Shown piece by piece: positions 1 to 11,635 of a stretch of 64,000 nucleotides of DNA (its first letter is position 1; the number at the start of each line of letters is the position of its first letter). The notes below the pieces were generated by a model, which searched no databases, was not told the DNA's origin, and saw only the letters and a list, made by a program, of their open reading frames with translations. The stretch spans positions 62,001-126,000 of the forward strand of contig NZ_OGTP01000006.1 of the NCBI RefSeq assembly GCF_900258035.1. Direction: 5' to 3'. The position numbers and the translations under genes are program-made. The DNA is from Caballeronia novacaledonica. GTDB lineage: Bacteria; Pseudomonadota; Gammaproteobacteria; Burkholderiales; Burkholderiaceae.

Positions 1-173
1 ATCTCGAAGTGTTCGCGAATCACGCGTCGCTCGACGATGCGGCCAACGGCGGTGTTTTCCACTGGCGCGATGGCGTCGATCTGCCCGTGCAGCCGGTGGC
101 GCGCGCCGACGTCGAGACGCGCTTCGGCTTCGTCGCGAGTCCCGCCGCCCGCGCCGCCGCCAAAAAAGACTGA
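1..173 (+). CDS. C-terminal end of an unidentified protein (5' truncated by the window edge)
   Basis: An open frame enters from the left edge and stops with TGA at 171-173, leaving about 56 codons. The tail reads HASLDDAANGGVFHWRDG and ends in an Ala/Arg/Lys-rich stretch (ARAAAKKD). I do not recognise the family from this fragment. It converges on the M48 protease gene, whose stop lies one base further on, so the two transcripts meet tail to tail with no space for a separate terminator. The frame is believable because it runs right up to the neighbouring gene, but the function stays open. Confidence 0.5.
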   Translation, partial: LEVFANHASLDDAANGGVFHWRDGVDLPVQPVARADVETRFGFVASPAARAAAKKD

Positions 174-174
174 C

Positions 175-2163
175 CTAGCTGTTCTTCTCCAGGTCGCGCT
201 CTTCCTTGTAGCGCGTCTCGAAATCGCGCAGGCGCGCGGAAATCGTCGAGAGATCGTAGAAGCTCGCGGTCTTCACGTCGCGCGCCTCCTTCAGTTGCCG
301 GATCGCGGATGGCCAGGCGCCGTCGAGCGCGAACTTCTCGGCCATCGCCTGATGCTGTTGCAGCGGATCGTTGAGACCCGCGCTCGCCTGCGCGAGATAA
401 AACCACCAGTCGGGGCGCGTCGGTTCGGCGCGCGTTTCGCGGCGTGCGAGAACCTGCGCTTCGGCGAAACGGCGTGCGGAAAGCAGCGCTTGCAGATGCA
501 CGTCGATGGCCGCGTGCGATTCCGGCCAGCGTTTTTGCGCGATATCCGCGAGGCGGATCGCGTCGTCGTTGCGGCCCGCGCGGCGCGCGATGTCGGCCGC
601 GAGCACGTCGAGGCTCGGCGTGCTGCGTAGCGCCGCCGGTGCGGGCGGCGCGGGCTGCGGTTTCGGCGGCGGCGATCGGCCTTCGACGTGAACCGTCGGG
701 AGCGCGATGTCGCTCGCCACGCGAGCCGGCTGCGCCGGCGCCGGATCGGGCCGCGGCGCGTTGCCGAGATTCAGCGCCGCGCGCGCGTTGTCGAGCGGCG
801 TCGCGGTCATCGACGCATCCAGGCTGCGCGGCGACGACGCGGGCGGTTTCGTCGCGACGACTTCCTTCGGCGTGCGCCCGCGATCCTCCTGCTGAACCTG
901 CGCCGATGCCGCCGCCGCGCTCGCCTCCTCGCCCTCGAACAGCTTGCGCGCCTTGGCGAGCGCGTCGCTGGCGGCGTCGTAGTTGCCCATCAACGATTGC
1001 GCGAGCGCGATCCCGTACCAGTTCGACGCCGGATTCAGCGCGGTTTGATCTTCGATTTCCGATTTGAGCCGGCTCGCGACCTCGCGATAATCGCTCGCAT
1101 AGTTCACCTGCAACACGCGCGCGCGGGCGCGCACGAACGCGTATTCGGCCGATTGGCGCGGCTGCCGGTACGGCACGCGCCGCGCCCGGCCTTCCATGTC
1201 GGCGATGCGATCGGTCGTGAGCGGATGCGTGCGCACGTAGGGCGGCACGCCGTTATCCGACATCGACGAGCGGTCGAGGCGCTCGAAGAACGCGACCATC
1301 GCGTACGGATCGTAGCCGGCGGCGGTGAGCATCTGGAAGCCGACGCGATCGGCCTCGTGCTCGGCCGCGCGCGAGAAGCGCAATTGATTGTCGACGGCGA
1401 ACGCCTGCCCGCCCATCGCGATGCCCATGCCGAGGTCGCCGCTATGCGCGAGCAAACCCGCGAGCATGCCGGCGACCATCGCGGCGAGCGCCGCGTAGGT
1501 GCTCTTTTCCTGCGTGCCGAGCATGCGCGCGATGTGACGCTGAAGCACGTGCCCCATTTCGTGGCCGATCACCGACGCCAGCTCCGACTCGGTCTGCGTC
1601 ACGGCGATCAAGCCCGTATTCACGCCGATGAAGCCGCCCGGCATCGAAAACGCGTTGATCTGCGGATCGCGCACGGCGAACAGGTCGAAATCGGGACGAT
1701 AGCCGCCCAGATACTGCGTGGCCGCGGCGGCGGAGAGCTTCGACGAGATCGAATCGAGATAGTCGCGCAGCAGCCAGTCGTCGAGATAGTCGGGATCGGC
1801 GCGGACTTCGCGCATCATCCGCTCGCCGACCTTGCGCTCGGCCTGCGGCGTGAGCGCGCCGCCGGAGCCGTCGCCGAGATCCGGTAGCTGTACCGACGAA
1901 AGCGGCGCGCGCAGACCGGACATCGTGCCGGGCCGGTTCGCGAAACGGCTTTCGGCGCCGCCGTACACGCCGAACACGCCTTCCGCGACGTTCGCGGGCA
2001 CGTCGTTGCCGGCGTTTTCCTGCGACGAACGCAGTTGCGACGCCGCGAGCGTGCCGGTCGCGTTGGCTGAAGACGAGCTCGATTGCGCCAGCGCCGCGGG
2101 CGGCATGGCGAGGACGATGCACAGCAGGGAAATGAGCACGCGGCTCGGACGTGTCGGATGCAT
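175..2163 (-). CDS. M48 family metalloprotease with TPR-like C-terminus (BepA/YfgC-like)
   Basis: 662 aa. The N-terminus has a signal peptide with hydrophobic core [10 protein letters not shown] and an AxA-type site near residue 26, so the protein is probably periplasmic. The zinc motif HEMGH lies at about residues 201-205, and a downstream EHEAD supplies the third ligand typical of M48 peptidases. After about residue 340 the protein is alpha-helical and TPR-like, with a Pro/Ala-rich linker around 430-520. This layout matches BepA (YfgC), which degrades or assists assembly of outer-membrane proteins such as LptD. It is longer than E. coli BepA (487 aa), mostly because of the linker. It is divergent from moaC. 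The family is clear; equivalence to BepA is inferred. Confidence 0.9.
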   Translation of the reverse strand: MHPTRPSRVLISLLCIVLAMPPAALAQSSSSSANATGTLAASQLRSSQENAGNDVPANVAEGVFGVYGGAESRFANRPGTMSGLRAPLSSVQLPDLGDGSGGALTPQAERKVGERMMREVRADPDYLDDWLLRDYLDSISSKLSAAAATQYLGGYRPDFDLFAVRDPQINAFSMPGGFIGVNTGLIAVTQTESELASVIGHEMGHVLQRHIARMLGTQEKSTYAALAAMVAGMLAGLLAHSGDLGMGIAMGGQAFAVDNQLRFSRAAEHEADRVGFQMLTAAGYDPYAMVAFFERLDRSSMSDNGVPPYVRTHPLTTDRIADMEGRARRVPYRQPRQSAEYAFVRARARVLQVNYASDYREVASRLKSEIEDQTALNPASNWYGIALAQSLMGNYDAASDALAKARKLFEGEEASAAAASAQVQQEDRGRTPKEVVATKPPASSPRSLDASMTATPLDNARAALNLGNAPRPDPAPAQPARVASDIALPTVHVEGRSPPPKPQPAPPAPAALRSTPSLDVLAADIARRAGRNDDAIRLADIAQKRWPESHAAIDVHLQALLSARRFAEAQVLARRETRAEPTRPDWWFYLAQASAGLNDPLQQHQAMAEKFALDGAWPSAIRQLKEARDVKTASFYDLSTISARLRDFETRYKEERDLEKNS

Positions 2164-2312
2164 GGCGCGAAACGGTCGAAGCGCCGATGGTCGGCTCGAA
2201 AACTAAAACCAGCTTATCGTATCAAGTGTGGCGAGTGTCGCGCGTGGGGCGTTTCGTGAAAAACTGCCCGAAATCACGCTGGTATGATAGGCGCCCATTC
2301 GAAGGAGACGCT

Positions 2313-2810
2313 ATGTCCGGACTCACCCATTTCGATGCCGCCGGCGAGGCGCACATGGTCGATGTCGGCGCTAAGAGCGAAACGCGGCGCGTTGCCGTGG
2401 CGCGCGGCTCGATCGCGATGCTCGACGCCACGCTCGGGCTGATCCGCGAAGGCCGCGCGAAAAAAGGCGATGTGCTCGGCGTTGCGCGCATCGCCGCGAT
2501 TCAGGGAGCAAAGCGCACCGCCGATCTGATCCCGCTGTGTCATCCGCTGGCGCTGACGCGTGTCGCGGTGGATTTCACGATCGATCAAGCGCTGCCCGGC
2601 GTGCATTGCGAAGTGCGTGTGGAGACGGTCGGGCGCACGGGCGTGGAAATGGAAGCGCTGACCGCCGTGCAGGTCGGATTGCTGACGATCTACGACATGT
2701 GCAAGGCCGTGGATCGCGGAATGACCATCACCAACGTGCGGGTGATGGAGAAGCATGGGGGGAAGTCCGGAGATTGGGTGGCGGACGATCACACACCGCC
2801 GACACCCTGA
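2313..2810 (+). CDS. moaC: Cyclic pyranopterin monophosphate synthase MoaC
   Basis: 165 aa. It converts 3',8-cyclo-dihydro-GTP (the MoaA product) to cyclic pyranopterin monophosphate, the first committed intermediate of molybdenum cofactor synthesis. Family landmarks are the N-terminal [18 protein letters not shown], the core [11 protein letters not shown], and the active-site stretch [23 protein letters not shown]. The start at 2313 was chosen because GAAGGAG lies 6 bases upstream and MoaC proteins begin near this residue; the frame itself is open from 2151. No other moa gene is in the window. It converges with the pglL-like gene, 6 bp apart. Confidence 0.97.
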   Translation: MSGLTHFDAAGEAHMVDVGAKSETRRVAVARGSIAMLDATLGLIREGRAKKGDVLGVARIAAIQGAKRTADLIPLCHPLALTRVAVDFTIDQALPGVHCEVRVETVGRTGVEMEALTAVQVGLLTIYDMCKAVDRGMTITNVRVMEKHGGKSGDWVADDHTPPTP

Positions 2811-2816
2811 TCTTCC

Positions 2817-4622
2817 TCACTCCTCGTCATCTTCCGACGAAGACTCCTGGCTCTGCGCCGGCACCCCATACAGTTTCACCAGATCCGCCCTGAACGGGGC
2901 CAGCGACGTGCCGGCCTCGTCCGCGAGATCGTAGACGGCGGCAAGCTGCTTCGGCCAGTCGTGCAATTGCGTTGCGAAAATCTTCAGGCGCGCCATCGTG
3001 TCGAGCGCTTCGGCGCGCTGTCCCGCCAGCGCCTGCAAAACCGCGTATCGGCGCAACACCGTTTCACCGGGCAGCAACGCGATCGCCTTCCGATGCGCGG
3101 CGAGCTTTTCCTCGACGTTCTGCGCGTTGATCGGCAGCAGCGTCGCCGCACCGTACTCGCCCCACGCCGTGAACAGGAACGAAGGATCGTCGCGATATTG
3201 CTCCGCCGGCCGCGAGCCGTAATAGAGCACTTCGGCGCGGTTGTAGTCGCGCATCGTCGGATAGAGCGCCGCAAGCCCGCCGAGCACGAGCACGACATAC
3301 ACGCCATACGACAGCGGACGCGCGACGAGCCGCAGCGGCCGCGTCTCCAGCAAGCCGATGACGAGCATCGCCGGCATCAGGAAGAACATGTACTGCTGCG
3401 GATACTCGACGAGCGCGTGCATCATCAGCACGCCGAGCAGCGACAGCCCGAAAATGCGCGCCGGCGTCTGCGGCGCGCGCAGCACGCGAATCAGCCAGAA
3501 CACGATGCCCGCGACGAGAATCGCCATGCCGAGCGCACCGGTTTTCGCGAGCAGGTCGATGAAGATGTCGTGCGCATTGTTCGCGATCTCCACGCCGCCG
3601 AGATCGCGGACGAGATCGAACTGATAACGCGGAAACTCGCCCCAGCCGACGCCCAGCAGCGGATGCGTCTTGAACATCGTCCAGCCATATTTCCAGAGCG
3701 CGAGGCGCGGCGCGATCTGACTCGCTTCCTGCATGCGCTCCGCCGCCGATTGCGCGAGGCCGAAGTCGTAGCGCACGTTCGCCCAGCGCACCGCCGCGTT
3801 CACGGCGAAGAAGACGACCGCAAGCAGAATCGGGACGATCCACGCACGGACATCGCGCCGGCCCGGCCCGTCAAAGCCTTCGGACGCGACCGCACGCCCG
3901 AGCACGAACGCCATCCAGAATCCGGCGACGACGATCACAGCCGTCTGCAGCCACGGCCCGCGCGACACCGTGAGCGCGAGGCCGAGCGAATACACCGCCG
4001 ACAAGATCACCCACAAGACGATCGGGAGCCGCCGCGTCTGCACGAAATACAGCGCACCCGCAAGCGCGAACGCAATCACGGTCGCGAGGTGGTTCGCCTG
4101 CGCCATGTTGCCGAACGGACGCCTTTCGACCATCACGTTGTACGCCACCACGATCGGCGAAAACTTCACTTCCAGATGCAGCAATTGCACGATCTGGCAG
4201 AAGACCGCGAACAAACCGCCGACCATCAGCGCCGCCGCGCCGACTCTCAGCGCCTTCTCCGCAAGCCCCGCGCGCACGAATCCGAAGCCCGTATGCACCG
4301 CGATGAACGACGCCAGCAGATACGCGCCACCGAGCCAGTTCATCGACGGTTGGGCGACCGGCAGCAACAGCGTCTGCGCGACGAGCAGCACGCCGAACGC
4401 AAGCGGCATCAGCGCGACGACCGGCGATGCGAACGACACCTTGGACTCCGATACACGCACGAGCAGCGCGACCGTCGCGCCGAGCGCCAGATAGAGCGCG
4501 AGCGCGCTGTATTCGGCGTAGAAAGTCGGAATCGGATACGTGTGGTTGACGACCGCGAAAGGAATCGTCAACGCAAGACACAGGACAGCAAAGCAGAGAA
4601 TACGGGCGTATTGGGAAGGCAT
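2817..4622 (-). CDS. pglL: PglL-family O-oligosaccharyltransferase (Wzy_C / O-antigen ligase superfamily)
   Basis: 601 aa, about 12 predicted membrane segments in the first 430 residues, then a soluble C-terminal domain. The long periplasmic loop contains GVGWGEFPRYQFD and NNAHDIFIDLLAKTG; the conserved His in this loop is a hallmark of Wzy/WaaL/PglL enzymes. PglL enzymes move a lipid-linked glycan en bloc onto Ser or Thr of periplasmic proteins, pilin being a classic substrate. The neighbour downstream on the same strand is a type IV pilin with a Pro/Ala/Ser-rich tail. That context, plus the known O-glycosylation systems of Burkholderia, favours PglL over WaaL or Wzy, and no LPS or O-antigen genes adjoin it. 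The acidic tail ESSSEDDEE is unusual but harmless. Confidence 0.87.
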   Translation of the reverse strand: MPSQYARILCFAVLCLALTIPFAVVNHTYPIPTFYAEYSALALYLALGATVALLVRVSESKVSFASPVVALMPLAFGVLLVAQTLLLPVAQPSMNWLGGAYLLASFIAVHTGFGFVRAGLAEKALRVGAAALMVGGLFAVFCQIVQLLHLEVKFSPIVVAYNVMVERRPFGNMAQANHLATVIAFALAGALYFVQTRRLPIVLWVILSAVYSLGLALTVSRGPWLQTAVIVVAGFWMAFVLGRAVASEGFDGPGRRDVRAWIVPILLAVVFFAVNAAVRWANVRYDFGLAQSAAERMQEASQIAPRLALWKYGWTMFKTHPLLGVGWGEFPRYQFDLVRDLGGVEIANNAHDIFIDLLAKTGALGMAILVAGIVFWLIRVLRAPQTPARIFGLSLLGVLMMHALVEYPQQYMFFLMPAMLVIGLLETRPLRLVARPLSYGVYVVLVLGGLAALYPTMRDYNRAEVLYYGSRPAEQYRDDPSFLFTAWGEYGAATLLPINAQNVEEKLAAHRKAIALLPGETVLRRYAVLQALAGQRAEALDTMARLKIFATQLHDWPKQLAAVYDLADEAGTSLAPFRADLVKLYGVPAQSQESSSEDDEE

Positions 4623-4802
4623 GAGGGACAGGGAACGTCGGCAACCGGCGCACTATACAAAACTTTGCCCGCGCTGTCCGTCGAACAGCCGGAATTGCTA
4701 CGAATTCGCTGCTTTTCGCGCAAAAACGACGCTGCGACGACGCGGCGGCGCCGTAAATCGTGCCGCCGCGCCGTTCTCATACGTCGAGGTCTTTCGCACC
4801 GC

Positions 4803-5396
4803 TTACGTGCGGCACTCCGGCGGCGCGAGGCTCGCACGAAGCGTCGGCGCCTGCGCGGGCAACGGGCCGGCGCCCGGCGCGGGCAGCGACGAATCCGTCT
4901 TCGCAGCCGCAAAGCATTCCCATGTCACCGAGCCCGCTTGCACCGTGCCGCGACTGAGCGCGACGCGCGCGGTCGGGGCGTCCGCGTTATCGGGCGCCGA
5001 GGGGACGAGCACGAGCGTGTTCGAACCGGCGGGCGCGACGCGCGTCGTGTAGGCGATCGTGATCTGCCCCGTGTCGCTGTCGACGTGAATCGACTCGACG
5101 TTACGCGTGCCCGGCGGCGATGCAAATCCGCCCGAAAGATCCGCGCCGCTCGACGCGTTCTCCGCCACCGCGAGCCGCGCCCCGGCCGCGAGCGTGATGC
5201 CCTCGCCCACGCGACTGCGCGCGAGATAGTCCTGATAAGCGGGTATCGCATACGCCGCGACCACGCCGACGATCGCGAGCACGATCATCAGTTCGATCAG
5301 CGTGAAGCCGCGCGCCAGCGCTTCTTTCGCGCGCGTCCCGAACCACCATGCGCGCCGTTCGCGCGGCGCGTTCAAACCAAAAACCATCGTTGTCAT
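4803..5396 (-). CDS. pilA: Type IV pilin (PilA-like, type IVa)
   Basis: 197 aa. The prepilin motif [24 protein letters not shown] shows the cleavage site after Gly, Glu at +5 of the mature protein, and the N-terminal assembly helix. The start at 5396 was chosen for a good ribosome site (GGAG 6 bases upstream); a frame from 5435 also exists but lacks one. This gives a leader of about 30 residues, long for a type IVa pilin. A C-terminal Cys pair (WECF near residue 162 and PPEC at the end) would form the pilin disulfide loop, which encloses a Pro/Ala/Ser-rich segment that could be glycosylated by the adjacent PglL. It may be a minor or orphan pilin, since no pil assembly genes are nearby. Confidence 0.88.
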   Translation of the reverse strand: MTTMVFGLNAPRERRAWWFGTRAKEALARGFTLIELMIVLAIVGVVAAYAIPAYQDYLARSRVGEGITLAAGARLAVAENASSGADLSGGFASPPGTRNVESIHVDSDTGQITIAYTTRVAPAGSNTLVLVPSAPDNADAPTARVALSRGTVQAGSVTWECFAAAKTDSSLPAPGAGPLPAQAPTLRASLAPPECRT

Positions 5397-5522
5397 TGCT
5401 GCTCCAGGAAAACAAGAAAGCGCCCTTCCGCGCAATGCGGTCAGGACGCTTCGATCGTATTCAAGGAGTGACGCAGCCGACAGTCAGCCGAACGGCCTAG
5501 GAGATTTCGCCAACGCGAACGG

Positions 5523-6233
5523 TCAGCCCGTCGCGCGGCTGCCGCCGGCGAGCGCGCGGCGCTTGAGCAGCCAGCCCAACGCAATGACGAAGAACGCCCC
5601 GGCGACGCGCGCCGCGTAAGCGGCGAACTCGGTGTTGAGCGCGGGCCATCGGTCGATGAACGGATCGTCGATGATGAGTCCGCCCGCGATCCAGCCGAGC
5701 AGACCCGCGCCGAGCAGCACGACGACCGGAAAACGGTCCAGCAGCTTCAGCACCAGCGTACTGCCCCACACGATGAGCGGAATGCTCACGATCAGCCCGA
5801 AGATCACCAGTGCGAGCCGATGACGCGGATCGGCGGCCTCGGCCGCGCCGGCGATCGCGATCACGTTGTCCAGGCTCATCACGGCATCGGCGATGATGAT
5901 CGTCTTCACCGCCGCCCACAAACGGTCCGACGCGTTGATCTGATGCTCGTCATGGTCGGGCTGCATCAGCTTCACGCCGATCCACAGAAGCAGCACGCCG
6001 CCGCAGAACTTGAGAAACGGAATGTCGAGCAGCATCACGGCAAACGCGATCAGCACGACGCGCAGAATGATCGCGCCGAGCGTTCCGAACACGATGCCGC
6101 GCGTGCGCTGCCGGTCCGGAAGATTGCGGCACGCGAGCGCGATCACGACGGCGTTGTCGCCGCCGAGCAGGATGTCGATCACGATGATCTGGACGACCGC
6201 GCCCCAATGGAGCGTCGAGAAAAATTCGAACAT
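5523..6233 (-). CDS. TerC-family integral membrane protein
   Basis: 236 aa with seven or so hydrophobic segments. It carries the TerC signature IDILLGGDNAVVIALACRNLP near the N-terminus and a second acidic membrane motif ADAVMSLDNVIAIAGAAEA in the middle. TerC proteins are linked to manganese export or metal loading of exported proteins and to tellurite resistance; the exact role here is unknown. The start ATG at 6233 fits the family (MFEFF...LHWGAV). A TTG at 6263 in frame would extend it, but that lies inside the sucD terminator hairpin. There is no clear Shine-Dalgarno sequence before the ATG. Confidence 0.9.
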   Translation of the reverse strand: MFEFFSTLHWGAVVQIIVIDILLGGDNAVVIALACRNLPDRQRTRGIVFGTLGAIILRVVLIAFAVMLLDIPFLKFCGGVLLLWIGVKLMQPDHDEHQINASDRLWAAVKTIIIADAVMSLDNVIAIAGAAEAADPRHRLALVIFGLIVSIPLIVWGSTLVLKLLDRFPVVVLLGAGLLGWIAGGLIIDDPFIDRWPALNTEFAAYAARVAGAFFVIALGWLLKRRALAGGSRATG

Positions 6234-6240
6234 GAGGCAA

Positions 6241-6276
6241 AAATAAAAAAAGCGAGGAAGCAATGCTCCCTCGCTT
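6241..6276 (-). terminator. Rho-independent terminator of the sucCD operon, abutting the terC start
   Basis: On the minus strand AAGCGAGG (6276-6269) pairs with CCTCGCTT (6257-6250), with a short inner AGC/GCT stem, followed by a U-rich run at 6250-6241. It lies 65 bp after the sucD stop. The U-tract ends only 7 bases before the terC ATG, so it forms most of any terC leader. Confidence 0.85.
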
Positions 6277-6341
6277 GGGTCGGCTTATACGAAAGGAATC
6301 AGTAAGAGTACCAAACCCTCGTGTACTTTGCCCGCTCGATG

Positions 6342-7223
6342 TCAGAGAACCGACTTCAAGAGACGCGCCATCTCCGAAGGATTCTTCGTGACCTTGATGC
6401 CGCACGCGTCCATGATTTCGAGCTTGGCGTCCGCCGTGTCCGCACCGCCCGAGATCAGCGCGCCTGCGTGGCCCATGCGCTTGCCCGGAGGCGCCGTGAC
6501 GCCGGCGATGAAGCCGACGACCGGCTTCTTCATGTTGTCCTTGATCCAGTAAGCGGCGTTCGCCTCGTCCGGACCGCCGATCTCGCCGATCATGATGACG
6601 GCGTCCGTGTCCGGATCGTCGTTGAACATCTTCATCACGTCGATGTGCTTGAGACCGTTGATCGGATCGCCGCCGATACCCACCGCCGACGACTGGCCGA
6701 GGCCCAGCGCCGTCAGTTGGCCGACTGCTTCATACGTCAGCGTGCCCGAACGCGACACCACGCCGATGCGGCCCTTCTTGTGGATGTGACCCGGCATGAT
6801 GCCGATCTTCAGCTCGTCCGGCGTGATCGTGCCGGGGCAGTTCGGTCCGAGCAGCAGCGTCTTGCGGTTTTCGCGGCGCATGCGGTCCTTGATTTCGAGC
6901 ATGTCGCGAACCGGAATGCCTTCCGTGATGCAGATCGCGAGATCGAGATCGGCCTCGACGGCTTCCCAGATCGCGGCGGCTGCGCCCGCGGGCGGCACGT
7001 AGATCACCGAAACGGTCGCGCCGGTTTCGGCCTTCGCTTCCTTGACCGATGCGTAGATGGGAATGCCTTCGAAATCTTCGCCGGCCTTCTTCGGATTCAC
7101 GCCCGCGACGTACGCCTCACGGCCGTTCGCGTATTCGCGGCACGCGCGCGTGTGGAACTGGCCGGTCTTGCCGGTGATGCCCTGCGTGATGACCTTCGTG
7201 TCTTTGTTGATCAGAATCGACAT
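6342..7223 (-). CDS. sucD: Succinate-CoA ligase (ADP-forming) subunit alpha
   Basis: 293 aa. It carries the phosphohistidine and binds CoA in succinyl-CoA synthetase, which makes ATP in the TCA cycle. Visible landmarks are the N-terminal CoA-binding Rossmann fold ([17 protein letters not shown]), [24 protein letters not shown], and the active-site region [17 protein letters not shown], which contains the phosphorylated His. The ATG at 7223 fits the family start [11 protein letters not shown]; the frame is open a little further upstream. It lies 101 bp downstream of sucC on the same strand, an unusually wide gap for this pair. The operon ends at the terminator before terC. Confidence 0.98.
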   Translation of the reverse strand: MSILINKDTKVITQGITGKTGQFHTRACREYANGREAYVAGVNPKKAGEDFEGIPIYASVKEAKAETGATVSVIYVPPAGAAAAIWEAVEADLDLAICITEGIPVRDMLEIKDRMRRENRKTLLLGPNCPGTITPDELKIGIMPGHIHKKGRIGVVSRSGTLTYEAVGQLTALGLGQSSAVGIGGDPINGLKHIDVMKMFNDDPDTDAVIMIGEIGGPDEANAAYWIKDNMKKPVVGFIAGVTAPPGKRMGHAGALISGGADTADAKLEIMDACGIKVTKNPSEMARLLKSVL

Positions 7224-7324
7224 GTAGTGACCTCTGTTCGTTTGGCGTCGCCCGGGCTCGCGCCCGGCGACCGCCATTCGTATCTGGTGGAACGCTCTCT
7301 TAGGCTCGGTAAGCGAAAATGCGC

Positions 7325-8491
<1,167 letters not shown>

Positions 8492-8598
8492 GCGTGATTC
8501 CTTCAGTCTGAGAGTTGGAGTGAACTTCTGTGTGCTTGAACCGCTGATTTTCGATTCTTCTTTGAATTCCGTGCGTGCGCGCACGCGCTGCCTGCGCG

Positions 8599-9249
8599 CT
8601 ACGAGGCGGACTTTGTCTCCGGCCTGTCTTGTACCGTTGTGCCGCTATCCGTTTGCCCGGCCGGCGCGTGGCCGAACCAGCGCGGGTAATACTCCTTGAC
8701 TGCGGGACCGTCGAAACGCAACGCGTGGCATCGGCCGAGCTGAAATGGCGGCTCGTCCGGCGTGGTCGCGGAGGGATCGGCGGCGTCGGAATGATTGAAC
8801 GGATTGCCGTCCTCGATCTGCCAGACGTCGCCCGCGAATGCCTGAATGGCTGCGGTCGGCAGGACGCCACACAATTCGGTGAGATGCGTGCACCCGGCCG
8901 CGCCGCGCAGCAGCTTGCTGGCTTCGCGGCGAAAACTTTGGAGCAGGTTGAGCCCGATGAGCTTGCGATAGACCGGATTGGACTCGGCGCACAGCGCGCC
9001 ATACGGCGACCAGTTCGACGATGCTTCGACGTCGACGATGGTGAGCTTGCGGTCGATGGTGATGCGCAGCCAGAGTTCATGGATCGGCAGGCCGTGTGGC
9101 CGGACGCCCGTCGCGAGGCGAAAGTCGCGCGGCTTCTCATCGGTTAGACAGGCTTCGATATCCCACAGGCTGTCGTCACGCTCGAACGCTTCCAGCCGAA
9201 TCGCGCGACGATGGCGCAATTGTCGGGGAGCGGGAGGCGAGAGAGGCAT
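8599..9249 (-). CDS. DUF2889 domain-containing protein
   Basis: 216 aa, soluble, no signal peptide. I recognise the DUF2889 pattern: [13 protein letters not shown] near the N-terminus, [20 protein letters not shown] in the middle, and [20 protein letters not shown] later. Function is not established in general. Conserved Asp, Glu, His and Cys residues could bind a metal, but that is speculation. It sits on the same strand between recX and sucC, a position I associate with Burkholderiaceae. The C-terminal 20 residues ([17 protein letters not shown]) look disordered. Confidence 0.8.
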   Translation of the reverse strand: MPLSPPAPRQLRHRRAIRLEAFERDDSLWDIEACLTDEKPRDFRLATGVRPHGLPIHELWLRITIDRKLTIVDVEASSNWSPYGALCAESNPVYRKLIGLNLLQSFRREASKLLRGAAGCTHLTELCGVLPTAAIQAFAGDVWQIEDGNPFNHSDAADPSATTPDEPPFQLGRCHALRFDGPAVKEYYPRWFGHAPAGQTDSGTTVQDRPETKSAS

Positions 9250-9342
9250 GCTGGAAGTGAGCCGGTGCGGAGAAAACCATGGAATTTTAGCATATTGGGT
9301 ATTTGGAGCCGGGCATGGACCTTGCCGCAGAGGGATCGGCGC

Positions 9343-10293
9343 TCAGTCGTCGACGATCTCTTCGCTCCAGTCTTCGTCGCCGCCCTTCAGGATCTTGCCG
9401 ATCGTGCCGCTGGAAAAGCCGCGCGCGGCCAGGAAACGCGCATGCTTCGCCCGCTCGGCGGGCGTCTCCGGCGGCACGCCATACTTCTTCTCCCACACGG
9501 CCTGGGCACGCGCGGTTTCGGATTGCGCGAGTTTGTCGGCGGTTTCGCTGATGAGCGCATCGCCAACGGCATGGCGCTTCAGTTCGTTGATGATCCTGCT
9601 GCCGCCCATGCGCGACGCCCGCCGGTGCACCACGCTCTCGACGAAGCGCTCGTTCGACAGCCAGCCATCGCGTTCGAGGCTGTCGAGCAACGATTCGAGC
9701 GAATCGGCTTCTTCGACGTACGGACGCAACTTGCGCGACAACTCCGCGCGGCTGTACTCGCGCCGCGAGAGAAAAGCGAGCGCGCGCCCCTTCAATGAGC
9801 GTTGCGGGCGTTTGGGATTGCTGGCTTCGCTTGCCGACGTCTTTCGGGTGCGCTGGCTCGAGCGGCTATAGACCGGTTCGCCCGATTCGGCGCGTGGTGG
9901 CTCGGACGGCGCGCATTGCTCGAACGGCTCGAAAGGATCGGCGTCTTCGGATGGGTCGGTGAAGTGATTGGGTTCGGAGGGCTTGCTTGGTGCGGAACGC
10001 GCTTTCGGCTGCTCGCTGGCCTGCTTCATCAAAGCGCGCGCTTGCTCCAGTCGCGCGGCGCGATCGCTCGCGTTCGCACCGCCGTCGCCGTCTTTGGCAG
10101 GCTCAAAAACGCGACGCGCCGACGCGAATGAATTCGCGTCGGCGCGTCGCCTATTACCGTGTTTGAGGCCACCGGGCTTCGACGATGCACCACGTCGCTC
10201 GCTGCTTCGTTCGTAGCGATCGGCGGACTCGGAACCGTTGTCGGCTCCGTCATCCGCCGTGTCAGCCTTCGATCCGAACCGACGCTTCTGCAT
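9343..10293 (-). CDS. recX: Recombination regulator RecX with long N-terminal extension
   Basis: 316 aa. The RecX core occupies roughly residues 165-316: LKGRALAFLSRREYSRAELSRKL, then LDSLERDGWLSNERFVESVVHRRASRMGGSRI, then the C-terminal helices ending KGGDEDWSEEIVDD. RecX binds RecA filaments and modulates recombinase and coprotease activity. The gene follows recA by 19 bp on the same strand, so it is co-transcribed and LexA-controlled. The first 160 residues are polar, Arg/Ser/Glu-rich and low-complexity, about doubling the usual RecX length. A shorter start cannot be excluded, but the ATG at 10293 is the natural one after recA. Confidence 0.93.
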   Translation of the reverse strand: MQKRRFGSKADTADDGADNGSESADRYERSSERRGASSKPGGLKHGNRRRADANSFASARRVFEPAKDGDGGANASDRAARLEQARALMKQASEQPKARSAPSKPSEPNHFTDPSEDADPFEPFEQCAPSEPPRAESGEPVYSRSSQRTRKTSASEASNPKRPQRSLKGRALAFLSRREYSRAELSRKLRPYVEEADSLESLLDSLERDGWLSNERFVESVVHRRASRMGGSRIINELKRHAVGDALISETADKLAQSETARAQAVWEKKYGVPPETPAERAKHARFLAARGFSSGTIGKILKGGDEDWSEEIVDD

Positions 10294-10312
10294 CGCCCTT
10301 CAAGCCCGATGT

Positions 10313-11383
<1,071 letters not shown>

Positions 11384-11485
11384 GAATCGTCCTTTGCTAT
11401 GATGAACGGCGTCTGAGGCAGTGTTCACGGGTCTTTCCGTTGCTCGATCGAGCATACAAAACCGCGCTTACCACTCACGCAGACA

Positions 11486-11501
11486 CTGTATAAAAAAACA
11501 G
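11486..11501. promoter_or_regulatory. LexA (SOS) box in the recA promoter
   Basis: The sequence CTGTATAAAAAAACAG fits the CTGT-N8-ACAG consensus exactly. On the minus strand a -35-like TTGCAA and a -10-like TACAGT with 17-bp spacing overlap the box, so LexA would block polymerase. It lies 103 bp upstream of the recA ATG, and also 134 bp upstream of the divergent response-regulator gene. Confidence 0.92.
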
Positions 11502-11635
11502 TAGTTTTTGCAAGCATGTCACGACGTGGCGCGGCTTTTTTTCCACGCCGCGCACGCCGCGCGAAAACTACAAAACACCTGGAGACCGCCGCGCCGGGCG
11601 ACAAACGGTGCCGGCAATATAAGGCGCACACGACG

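Noticed and set aside
2961..5471. 836-codon plus-strand open frame across pglL and the pilin
   Set aside because: Arg/His/Glu-rich shadow composition antisense to two recognisable genes; no homology seen.
6234..6263. Longer TerC starting at TTG 6263
   Set aside because: The extra codons lie in the sucD terminator hairpin and U-tract, and homologues begin at the ATG.
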